Source: DDH964 sp963806685 (GTDB lineage: Bacteria; Desulfobacterota; Desulfuromonadia; Desulfuromonadales; DDH964). Taken from it: a stretch of DNA of 64,000 nt. The notes beneath the pieces were generated by a model. It ran no database searches. It had not been told where the DNA came from and saw nothing but the letters and a program-made list of their open reading frames with translations. Positions within the stretch are counted from its first letter, which is position 1. Each line of letters begins with the position of its first letter. The stretch is from the NCBI GenBank assembly GCA_963806685.1, contig CAWDZB010000003.1:1-64000 (forward strand), in the 5' to 3' direction. A program made the position numbers and the translations under genes. Of the stretch, positions 40,569 through 49,397 are shown piece after piece.

Positions 40569-41261
40569 ATGACCCCGATGCGAATTCTCTCGATGCTTGC
40601 CGTGCTGCTGCTGGGTGCCCTGCCGGCGGTGGCCGCCGAAGTGGGTACAGGTACGCTGGCGCAGCCGGAGCGGCAGGCGATGAGCGACACCCTGCAGTAC
40701 TCCCTGGAGAACAATCCCACCGACCAGGCCTCCGACTGGGTGAACCCCGACACCGGCCGGGCGGGGACGGTGGTGCCGACCCGCACCTTCACCGGCTCCG
40801 CCGGCCAGCCCTGCCGGGAATTCGTCACCACCATCACCATCGGCGGGCAGAACCAGCAGGGCTACGGCACCGCCTGCCGGCAGTCCGACGGCAGCTGGCA
40901 GCTCGTCTCCGACCAGCGGCCTCCCGGACCTGCGCCGGCGCCGCCGAGCCAGACGCTGGACACCCCTCCTGATCGCTACTACGCCTACCCCTCCGGTTTC
41001 TACGGACCCTACTCCATCTACCTGAGCTTCAGCACCGTCTACCGCTCCGGGCATTTCTTCCGCGGCCGGGTCTTTCTCGACGGCCCCGTCTTCTGGGCCC
41101 GCTATCCGCGGGTTTTTCGCTACCGGCGCCATGCGCCGCATTGGTCCGACTACCGCTATCATCGCTACTGGAACGGCGACCGGCGGCACAATCGGGGACG
41201 GAAGCTGCACGAGCGGCGGTTTGACGGGGATCGCAACCGGGAAGGGGATCGGCGTCGCTAA
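40569..41261 (+). CDS. Secreted 17-kDa surface-antigen-like protein
   Basis: The 230-residue protein has a signal peptide (residues 1-23, AVAA/E). A domain with WVNPDTGRAGTVVPTRTF and CREFVTTITIGGQNQQGYGTACRQSDGSWQLV follows, the core of Rickettsia-type 17-kDa surface antigens (RT0821/Lpp0805 group). The C-terminus is Tyr/Arg/His-rich and probably disordered. An outer-membrane or cell-surface location is inferred. AGGAGG precedes ATG 40569. Confidence 0.82.
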   Translation: MTPMRILSMLAVLLLGALPAVAAEVGTGTLAQPERQAMSDTLQYSLENNPTDQASDWVNPDTGRAGTVVPTRTFTGSAGQPCREFVTTITIGGQNQQGYGTACRQSDGSWQLVSDQRPPGPAPAPPSQTLDTPPDRYYAYPSGFYGPYSIYLSFSTVYRSGHFFRGRVFLDGPVFWARYPRVFRYRRHAPHWSDYRYHRYWNGDRRHNRGRKLHERRFDGDRNREGDRRR

Positions 41262-41400
41262 GCCGGTCCCGGTGGACTTTGTCCCTCTCCCCAGACAATT
41301 TCAGGCAGCCGCCGGTGAACGCCCGGCGATGCCTGCGGCTGCGGTGCCGGCCCCCGTTGTCGCCACGGTTTTCCTCCCCTTGGCGGTGAACCGCCCTTCC

Positions 41401-41430
41401 TTGACCATCCGCATCCTTCCGTGCTAACGT
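41401..41430 (+). promoter_or_regulatory. Candidate promoter of the trp operon
   Basis: TTGACC (41401-41406) and TAACGT (41425-41430) are 18 bases apart. trpE starts 76 bases further on. No Trp-codon leader peptide or TRAP-like repeat was seen in the leader. Confidence 0.45.
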
Positions 41431-41505
41431 AGCCCACTTAAAATCCGGCCACTTCCGACGATTTCCGCCTGCGCCGGCAGGCCTTCCGCCACGCCGAGAG
41501 TCTCC

Positions 41506-42986
41506 ATGTACAGTCCCAGCCTCGATGAATTCCGTACCCTGGCCGCCACCGGCAACCTGATCCCGGTCTACCGGGAGATTCTCGCCGACATGGAGACCCC
41601 GGTGTCGGCCTTCCGCAAGATCGACGACGGCCGAACCGCCTTTCTTCTCGAGAGCATCGAGGGGGGGAGAAGTGGGGGCGCTACTCCTTTCTCGGCAGCG
41701 GCCCGGTCAAGCTCTACCGCAGCCGGGGGCGCTACTTCGAGATCCTCGACGGCGACCAACTGCTGGACAGCGGCGAGTGCGCTGATCCCCTCGCCGAACT
41801 GCAGGCTTTTCTCACCCCCTACCGGCCGGTCCAGCTTCCCGGGCTGCCGCGCTTCTTCGGCGGCGCGGTCGGCTACCTCGGCTACGACATGGTGCGCTTC
41901 GTCGAGGAGCTCCCCGACGCCAATCCGCGGGAGATCGACGCCTGGGACGCCTGCTTCCTGATCACCGGGCAGCTGCTGATCTTCGACAGCATGGCACAGA
42001 AGATCAAGGTGGTCTGCAACGTCCACCTCCTGGAAGGGGAGGACCCGGAGATCGCCTACCAGCGCGGCCAGGCCGCCATCGAGGCGCTCCTCGGCCGCCT
42101 GCGCCGGCCGCTGCCGGCGAATCCGCCAGTGGCCGGCAAGGGGCAGGGCAAGCCGCTGGCGGCCAATTTCGAGCGCGAGGAGTTCATGGCCGCGGTCGAG
42201 AAGTGCAAGGAGTACGTGCGGGCCGGCGACATCATCCAGGTGGTCCTCTCCCAGCGCTTCTCCGGGCAACTAGCCGCCGAACCCTTCGACGTCTACCGCG
42301 CCCTGCGCACCATCAACCCTTCACCCTACATGTTCTTCCTGCGCTTCGGCCGCACCCTGGTGGTCGGCGCCTCCCCGGAGGTGCTGGTGCGCAAGGAGGG
42401 AGAGCGGGTCGAGGTGCGCCCCATTGCCGGCACCCGGCCGCGCGGGGCGACCGCCGCGGAGGACCGGCTGCTGGAAACGGAGCTGCTCGCCGATCCCAAG
42501 GAGTGCGCCGAGCACATCATGCTCGTCGATCTGGGGCGCAATGACCTCGGCCGGGTCTGCCGTACCGGCAGCGTCGAGGTCAGCGAGCTGATGGTGATCG
42601 AACGCTACTCCCACGTCATGCACATCGTCTCCAACGTCCGCGGGGTGCTGGAGGAGGGGCAGGACGCCTTCGACCTGTTCCGGGCCACCTTCCCCGCCGG
42701 CACCCTCTCCGGGGCGCCGAAGATCCGCGCCATGGAGATCATCGACGAACTTGAGCCTTGCCGGCGTGAGATCTACGGCGGCGCCGTCGGCTACATCTCC
42801 TTCACCGGCAACATGGACCTGGCGATCGCCATCCGCACCCTGGTGGTGCAGGACGAGACCGTCCACGTCCAGGCCGGCGCCGGGATCGTCGCCGATTCGG
42901 ACCCTGCCGCCGAGTACCAGGAGACCCTCAGCAAGGCCAGGGGGGTGATCAATGCCATCGAGCTGGCGCGGGCTGGGTTGGAATAG
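41506..42986 (+). CDS. trpE: Anthranilate synthase component I, frameshifted in a G-run
   Basis: TrpE makes anthranilate from chorismate with TrpG. The first frame (MYSPSLDEFRTLAATGNLIPVYREILADMETPVSAFRKI) breaks in a run of seven Gs at about 41660-41666. One more base there restores KWGRYSFLGSGPVKLYRSRGRY and the rest of the protein, including PIAGTRPRG, MLVDLGRNDLGRV, PAGTLSGAPKIRAMEII, and GAVGY. The corrected length is about 493 residues, normal for TrpE. A sequencing error is likely because every other trp gene is intact, but a real slippage mutation is possible. Confidence 0.92.
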
Positions 42987-43143
42987 CCCGCCGCGTCGGG
43001 CGCGGCGGAATTTTGAATTTTGAGTTGAAAACCTCTGGGCACGGGAAAGACGAGCTTTTCCAAGTTCCGGCTCACGGTTCACGAATCACGATTTACCGAT
43101 CACAAACAACCGCTGCGGTTGCCGGCCGCGAGGATAGAAACGC
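42987..43143. repeat. Composite heptamer element (copy 2) between trpE and trpG
   Basis: ATTTTGA/ATTTTGA/GTTGAAA at about 43010-43030 is followed by GCTCACG, GTTCACG, AATCACG, ATTTACC, GATCACA up to about 43105. The trpG start follows 40 bases later. Confidence 0.8.
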
Positions 43144-43710
43144 ATGCTGCTGATGATCGACAACTACGACTCCTTCACCTACAACATCGTCCAGTACCTC
43201 CGGGAACTGGGGGCGGAGGTGGAGGTGCACCGCAACGACAAGATCAGTGTCGAGGAGATCGCCCGCAAGAAGCCGCGGCGGCTGGTGGTTTCACCAGGGC
43301 CCTGCTCCCCCTCCGAGGCAGGAATCTCGGTGGCGGCGATCCAGGCCCTGGCCGGCAAGCTGCCGATCCTCGGCGTCTGCCTCGGTCACCAGTCGATCGG
43401 CCAGGCCTTCGGCGGCCGCATCGTCCGCGCCAGGAACCTGATGCACGGCAAGACCAGCGCCATCTTCCACGAGCAGGAGGGGATCTTCAAGGGACTCCCC
43501 AACCCCTTCGAGGCGACCCGCTATCATTCGCTGGTGGTCGAGCGGGAGAGCATGCCGGAGTGCCTGAAGGTCACGGCCTGGACCGGCGACTCCGAGATCA
43601 TGGGCCTCGAGCACCGCGAGTTGCCGCTTTGGGGAGTGCAGTTCCACCCCGAGTCGATCCTCACCGTCGAGGGGAAGCAGCTGCTGAGGAATTTTCTCGA
43701 CCTGAGCTAG
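43144..43710 (+). CDS. trpG: Anthranilate synthase component II (glutamine amidotransferase)
   Basis: TrpG supplies ammonia from glutamine to TrpE. The 188-residue protein has the class I glutaminase features NYDSFTYN at the start, SPGPCSP, the nucleophile Cys79 in ILGVCLGHQ, and the C-terminal GVQFHPES with the catalytic His and Glu. It is separate from trpD, unlike in enterobacteria. Second gene of the trp operon. Confidence 0.97.
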   Translation: MLLMIDNYDSFTYNIVQYLRELGAEVEVHRNDKISVEEIARKKPRRLVVSPGPCSPSEAGISVAAIQALAGKLPILGVCLGHQSIGQAFGGRIVRARNLMHGKTSAIFHEQEGIFKGLPNPFEATRYHSLVVERESMPECLKVTAWTGDSEIMGLEHRELPLWGVQFHPESILTVEGKQLLRNFLDLS

Positions 43711-43721
43711 AATCCGTTCCG

Positions 43722-43804
43722 CCACGGAGACCCAGAGACGCGGAGAAAAGCTTTAGCCATAGCCGTGGGTCTGAGATTCCTCTGTGCCTCCGTGTCTCTG
43801 TGGC
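43722..43804. repeat. CCACGGAGAC inverted repeat between trpG and trpD
   Basis: CCACGGAGACCCAGAGACGC and CTCTGTGCCTCCGTGTCTCT form imperfect inverted arms around about 30 bases, so the transcript can fold into a long hairpin. A second copy is at 45866-45937. Confidence 0.8.
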
Positions 43805-43822
43805 GATAAATGAGGTGTTGTC

Positions 43823-44878
43823 ATGATTAAAGCCGCAATTGCCAAAGTGGTCGAAGGCCAGGACCTGACCGAAGCCGAGATGATCGGGGTCATGGACCAG
43901 ATCATGGGCGGCGAGTCGACCCCGGCGCAGATCGGCGCCTTCATCACCGCCCTGCGCATGAAGGGGGAGACCGTCGCCGAGATCACCGGCGCCGCCCGGG
44001 TGATGCGCGAGCGGGCGACGCCGATCCGCGTCGGCCGCAATGTGGTCGACATCGACCGCGACGACATCAACATCGACCAGGAGACGATCCTCGACGTGGT
44101 CGGCACCGGCGGCGACGGCACCAATACCTTCAACATCTCCACCACCGTCGCCTTCGTCGTCTCGGCCTGCGGGGTCAAGGTCGCCAAGCACGGCAACCGC
44201 TCGGTCTCCTCGAGCTGCGGCAGCGCCGACGTCCTCGAAGCCCTCGGTGTCAACCTCGACGTCACCCCGGCGGTGGTCGAGGAGTGCATCTGCGAGATCG
44301 GCATCGGCTTCCTCTTCGCCCCGGCGCTGCACGGCGCGATGAAGTACGCCATTGGTCCGCGCAAGGAGATCGGCATCCGCACCATCTTCAACATCCTGGG
44401 CCCCCTGACCAACCCGGCCAAGGCCGACTGCCAGGTGATGGGGGTCTACCGCGAGGAACTGGTCGAGCCGCTGGCGCAGGTGCTGCACAACCTCGGCTGC
44501 CGGCGCGGCTTCGTCGTCCACGGCAGCGACGGCATGGACGAGATCACCCTCACCGGCGAGACCACCGTCGCCAGCGTCACTCCCGAAGGGGTCGAACTTG
44601 GCCGCATCGCCCCGGAGCAGTTCGGCCTGAGCCGCTGCGCCATGGCGGAGCTGAAAGGGAGCGACGCCAAGGGGAACGCCGCAATCGTCCGCGCCGTCCT
44701 CGCCGGGGAGCCGGGGCCGAAGCGCAACGTGGTGCTGCTCAATGCCGCCTATGCCCTGGTTGCCAGCGGCAAGGCCGGAACCCCTGCGGAAGGTCTCAAG
44801 CTTGCGGCCGAGGCGATCGACTCGTGCCGCGCCCTGGCCCAGGTCGAAAAGCTGGCGGCGTTGACCAGCCAGGCGTAG
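43823..44878 (+). CDS. trpD: Anthranilate phosphoribosyltransferase
   Basis: TrpD transfers phosphoribose from PRPP to anthranilate. The 351-residue protein has the GTGGDGTNTFNIST loop (near 94-107), KHGNRSVSSSCGSADVLEALG, and the metal-site region HGSDGMDEITL. Length and motifs are standard. The ATG follows the CCACGGAGAC inverted repeat by about 20 bases. Confidence 0.97.
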   Translation: MIKAAIAKVVEGQDLTEAEMIGVMDQIMGGESTPAQIGAFITALRMKGETVAEITGAARVMRERATPIRVGRNVVDIDRDDINIDQETILDVVGTGGDGTNTFNISTTVAFVVSACGVKVAKHGNRSVSSSCGSADVLEALGVNLDVTPAVVEECICEIGIGFLFAPALHGAMKYAIGPRKEIGIRTIFNILGPLTNPAKADCQVMGVYREELVEPLAQVLHNLGCRRGFVVHGSDGMDEITLTGETTVASVTPEGVELGRIAPEQFGLSRCAMAELKGSDAKGNAAIVRAVLAGEPGPKRNVVLLNAAYALVASGKAGTPAEGLKLAAEAIDSCRALAQVEKLAALTSQA

Positions 44879-45056
44879 AAAAACATTGCTCACGCAACGC
44901 CGTGACGAACACCACGAAAGGCGAAAGCTGGAAAGACTTTGACTGGCGATTTGCCGCGGCCTGCTGACGGATTCGCCGTTTGATTGGAAGATTGGTTTTG
45001 CATTGCGTCGTTGCGGCGTTGCGTGAGACCGGTTTTCGGTTTTTCAGGGTTAAACG
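44879..45056. repeat. Inverted pair of GTTGCG repeats between trpD and trpC
   Basis: Copies at 44888-44920 (-) and 44996-45031 (+) flank about 75 bases. Pairing of the two arms in the transcript would form a long stem inside the trp mRNA. Confidence 0.85.
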
Positions 45057-45860
45057 ATGACCGACCGCACCCTCGACATCCTGCAGAAGATCGTCGCCCA
45101 CAAGCGCGCGGAGGTCGCCGCCGCCAAGGCCCGCTTCCCCTTGGAACGGCTGCGCGAGCGCCTGGCCCTGGTCGAGGACCGGCCGCGCGGCTTTGCCCGC
45201 GCGCTGCGGACCATGGCCGAATCGGGGGGAACGGCGGTGATCGCCGAGGTCAAGAAGGGTTCCCCCTCCAAGGGGGTGATCCGCGCCGACTTCGACCCGC
45301 TGGCGATCGCCGAAATCTACCAGGCTCACGGCGCCACCTGTCTCTCGGTCCTCACCGACGAGAAGTTCTTCCTCGGTCATCTCAGCTATCTCGGGCTGAT
45401 CCGCGAGGCGGTGGGGCTGCCGCTGCTGCGCAAGGACTTCATCTGCGACCCTTACCAGATCGTTGAGGCGCGGGCCTTTGGCGCCGATGCGGTGCTGCTG
45501 ATCGCGGCGATGCTGGCGGACGCCCAGCTAGAGGACTTCGCCGGCCAGGCCAAGGAGCTGGGCCTCGACGTCCTGCTCGAGGTCCACGACGAGGCCGAGT
45601 TGGAGCGGGCGCTGGCCACCGACTGCGAGCTGATCGGCGTCAACAATCGTTCGCTGCGCAGCTTCGTCACCGACTTGGCGACCACCGAACGTCTCGCCCC
45701 GCGCATCTCCTCCGATCGGCTGCTGGTCGCCGAAAGCGGCATTCACAGCCGCGCCGACGTCGAGCGCCTGCAGCGCGCCGGGGCCGCTGCCTTCCTGATC
45801 GGCGAGAGCCTGATGCGCGAGGCGGACATCGGTGCCAAGCTGGAGGAACTGTTAGGCTAA
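45057..45860 (+). CDS. trpC: Indole-3-glycerol-phosphate synthase
   Basis: TrpC closes the indole ring. The 267-residue TIM-barrel protein has VIAEVKKGSPSKGVI, LSVLTDEKFFLG, LLRKDFICDPYQIVEARAFGADAVLLI, and IGVNNRSLRSF, all typical active-site segments. It is not fused to trpF, which lies two genes further on. Confidence 0.97.
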   Translation: MTDRTLDILQKIVAHKRAEVAAAKARFPLERLRERLALVEDRPRGFARALRTMAESGGTAVIAEVKKGSPSKGVIRADFDPLAIAEIYQAHGATCLSVLTDEKFFLGHLSYLGLIREAVGLPLLRKDFICDPYQIVEARAFGADAVLLIAAMLADAQLEDFAGQAKELGLDVLLEVHDEAELERALATDCELIGVNNRSLRSFVTDLATTERLAPRISSDRLLVAESGIHSRADVERLQRAGAAAFLIGESLMREADIGAKLEELLG

Positions 45861-45865
45861 GGCCA

Positions 45866-45937
45866 GCCACAGAGACCCCGAGGCTCCGAGGAAAAACTAA
45901 AAACTCATGAATTATCTCAGTGCCTCCGTGGCAGCCG
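45866..45937. repeat. CCACAGAGAC inverted repeat between trpC and trpB2
   Basis: CCACAGAGACCCCGAGGCTC and TCAGTGCCTCCGTGGC form imperfect arms. An in-frame ATG (45907) inside the repeat extends the trpB2 frame but is not the likely start. Confidence 0.75.
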
Positions 45938-45960
45938 TTGAATCGACCAAGGAGATGACC

Positions 45961-47313
45961 ATGCGCACCAAGATCCTGCTCCCCGAAGACCGCATCCCGA
46001 AGCAGTGGTACAACATCATTCCCGACCTGCCGGGTGCGCTGGCGCCGGTGATCCACCCCGGGACGATGCAGCCGGTCACCCCGGACGACCTGCTGCCGCT
46101 CTTCCCGATGGCGCTGATCGAACAGGAGGTTTCTCAGCAGCGCTGGATCGAGATCCCGGAGCCGGTGCGGGAGATCTATCGCCTCTGGCGCCCCTCGCCG
46201 CTGTTTCGCGCCCACCGCCTGGAGCAGGCGCTGGGCACCCCGGCGAAGATCTACTATAAGTATGAGGGGGTCTCGCCGGCCGGCTCCCACAAGCCGAACA
46301 GCGCCGTTCCCCAGGCCTACTACAACAAGGTCGCCGGAACCAAGCGCATCGCCACCGAGACCGGTGCCGGCCAGTGGGGTTCGTCGATCTCCCTGGCCTG
46401 CCAGATGTTCGACCTGGAGTGCACGGTCTACATGGTCAATGTTTCCTACAACCAGAAGCCCTACCGCAAGAGCATGATGCAGCTGTGGGGGGCGGAGGTG
46501 ATCCCGTCCCCCTCCAGCCAGACCAACTCCGGCCGGGCGATCCTTGCCCAGGACCCGGAGAGCAACGGCTCGCTGGGGATCGCCATCAGCGAGGCGGTGG
46601 AGGACGCCGCTACCCGCGAGGATACCCGCTATGCCCTGGGGAGCGTCCTCAACCACGTCTGCCTGCACCAGACGGTGATCGGCATCGAGGCCAAGGAGCA
46701 GCTTGCGCTGGTTGGCGACTACCCCGACGTGGTCATCGGCTGCCACGGTGGCGGCTCCAACTTCGCCGGCATCTCTTTCCCCTTCATCGCCGACAAGGCC
46801 AACGGCAAGCAGGTGCGGGTCATGGCCCTGGAACCGGCGAGCTGCCCGACCCTGACCCGCGGTGTTTATGCCTTCGACTACGGCGACACCGCCAAGATGG
46901 CGCCGGTGACCAGGATGTATACCCTCGGCCACGACTTCATGCCGCCGGGCATTCATGCCGGTGGCCTGCGCTACCACGGCGCCTCGCCGCTGGTCTCGCA
47001 ACTGGTCCACGAAGGGATTGTCGAGGCGAAGGCGGTGCATCAGCTGGCCTGCTTCGAAGCGGCGGTCCTCTTCTCGCGCAGCGAGGGGATCATCCCGGCA
47101 CCGGAGTCGAGCCACGCCATTCGCGGCGCCATCGACGAGGCGCTGCAGGCCAAGGAGGAGGGGAAGCAGAAGACCATCCTCTTCAACCTCTCCGGCCACG
47201 GCCACGTCGACATGGCGGCCTATGACGACTACTTTGCCGGCAAGCTGACCGATTATGAGTATCCGGAAGAAGCAATCAGGGAGTCGCTGGCGCATCTGCC
47301 AAAAGTCGGCTAA
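45961..47313 (+). CDS. trpB2: TrpB2-type tryptophan synthase beta chain
   Basis: The 450-residue PLP enzyme belongs to the longer TrpB2 group. It has the N-terminal KQWYNIIPDLPG, KPNSAVPQAYYNK with the Schiff-base Lys in GSHKPN, TETGAGQWGSSIS, and GCHGGGSNFAG for phosphate binding. TrpB2 does not form the usual complex with TrpA and may use free indole or serine. Here it sits in the same operon as the classical trpB (48129). ATG 45961 has GGAG upstream; the frame extends back through a repeat. Confidence 0.93.
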   Translation: MRTKILLPEDRIPKQWYNIIPDLPGALAPVIHPGTMQPVTPDDLLPLFPMALIEQEVSQQRWIEIPEPVREIYRLWRPSPLFRAHRLEQALGTPAKIYYKYEGVSPAGSHKPNSAVPQAYYNKVAGTKRIATETGAGQWGSSISLACQMFDLECTVYMVNVSYNQKPYRKSMMQLWGAEVIPSPSSQTNSGRAILAQDPESNGSLGIAISEAVEDAATREDTRYALGSVLNHVCLHQTVIGIEAKEQLALVGDYPDVVIGCHGGGSNFAGISFPFIADKANGKQVRVMALEPASCPTLTRGVYAFDYGDTAKMAPVTRMYTLGHDFMPPGIHAGGLRYHGASPLVSQLVHEGIVEAKAVHQLACFEAAVLFSRSEGIIPAPESSHAIRGAIDEALQAKEEGKQKTILFNLSGHGHVDMAAYDDYFAGKLTDYEYPEEAIRESLAHLPKVG

Positions 47314-47319
47314 ATCGAA

Positions 47320-47406
47320 ATGCCGTCCCGAGTCCCGAGTCCCGAGTCCTTGGTCATGCGACCCTGGGCCCGGAACCTTGGACCCGGGACCTTGGACCCG
47401 GGACCC
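47320..47406. repeat. 7-bp array running directly into the trpF start codon
   Basis: In sevens: GTCCCGA (x3), GTCCTTG, GTCATGC, GACCCTG, GGCCCGG, AACCTTG, GACCCGG, GACCTTG, GACCCGG, GACCC, then ATG. The array leaves no room for a ribosome site. Confidence 0.92.
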
Positions 47407-48018
47407 ATGGTCAAAGTCAAGATCTGCGGCATCACCAATCTCGACGACGCCCGGCACGCGGTGGCCTGCGGGGCGGATGCGGTCGGCTTCGTCTTCTACG
47501 AGGGGAGCCCGCGCTGCGTCGCGCCGGAGACGGCCGCCGCCATCGTTCGGGAGCTGCCGCCCTTCGTCACGACCGTCGGGCTCTTCGTCAACGAAGCGCC
47601 CGGACGCATCCGCGAGATTGCCGATGGCTGCGGCCTCGACGTGATCCAGCTGCACGGCGACGAAACCCCGGACGAGTGCGACTTCGCTCCGCGGCGGACG
47701 GTCAAGGCGCTGCGGGTCAAGGACGCACAGAGTCTCGCCGGCCACGCGGCCTACCCGGTTTCGGCGCTGCTGCTCGACGCCTGGGTCAAGGACGCCTACG
47801 GCGGCACCGGCCACACCTTCAACTGGGAGCTGGCGGAAAGAATCGCCCGGCAGCGCCCGGTCATCCTCGCCGGTGGTCTGACCCCGGAGAACGTGGCGAT
47901 GGCGGTGGCCGCGGTCCGCCCCTACGCTGTCGACGTCTCCAGCGGCGTCGAGGCGGCGCCGGGGAGGAAGTATCCGGCGAAGGTGGCGGCCTTTATCGCC
48001 GCGGCAAAAGCGCAGTAA
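47407..48018 (+). CDS. trpF: Phosphoribosylanthranilate isomerase
   Basis: TrpF carries out the Amadori rearrangement before TrpC. The 203-residue barrel protein starts VKVKICGIT, with the catalytic Cys, and has GFVFYEGSPR, VGLFVN, IQLHGDE, LLLDAWV and ILAGGLTPENV. ATG 47407 is fixed by the conserved start of the family. No Shine-Dalgarno sequence lies before it because a heptamer array reaches the ATG, so translation may depend on coupling or on GC-rich array sequence. Confidence 0.95.
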   Translation: MVKVKICGITNLDDARHAVACGADAVGFVFYEGSPRCVAPETAAAIVRELPPFVTTVGLFVNEAPGRIREIADGCGLDVIQLHGDETPDECDFAPRRTVKALRVKDAQSLAGHAAYPVSALLLDAWVKDAYGGTGHTFNWELAERIARQRPVILAGGLTPENVAMAVAAVRPYAVDVSSGVEAAPGRKYPAKVAAFIAAAKAQ

Positions 48019-48024
48019 GGGGAC

Positions 48025-48117
48025 GTTTTGAGTTTTGAGTTTTGAACTGGTGGCGGGGCGGGGTGCTTTAGGGCCTTTTGCCAGTCACTGATCACGAGTC
48101 ACCCATCACGGTTGTTA
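48025..48117. repeat. Composite heptamer element (copy 3) between trpF and trpB
   Basis: TTTTGAG, TTTTGAG, TTTTGAA at about 48025-48045 is followed after about 38 bases by GTCACTG, ATCACGA, GTCACCC, ATCACGG. The trpB start follows 11 bases later. Confidence 0.85.
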
Positions 48118-48128
48118 CCGGAGTATCC

Positions 48129-49322
<1,194 letters not shown>

Positions 49323-49324
49323 CC

Positions 49325-49382
49325 CGGTCCAGAGTCCCGGGTCCCGAGTCCTTGGACCTTGGACCTTGGACCCGAGACTGTT
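49325..49382. repeat. 7-bp array between trpB and the DEAD-box helicase gene
   Basis: In sevens: GTCCAGA, GTCCCGG, GTCCCGA, GTCCTTG, GACCTTG, GACCTTG, GACCCGA, GACTGTT. The order of unit types resembles the array before trpF. Confidence 0.9.
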
Positions 49383-49397
49383 TCCCAAAGGAAAACC

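Noticed and set aside
41262..41505. trp leader peptide attenuator
   Set aside because: No short ORF with Trp codons and no terminator/antiterminator pair was found before trpE.
45667..47814. 715-residue minus-strand ORF across trpC-trpB2-trpF
   Set aside because: It is an antisense shadow of intact trp genes with low-complexity Gly/Arg/Ala composition.
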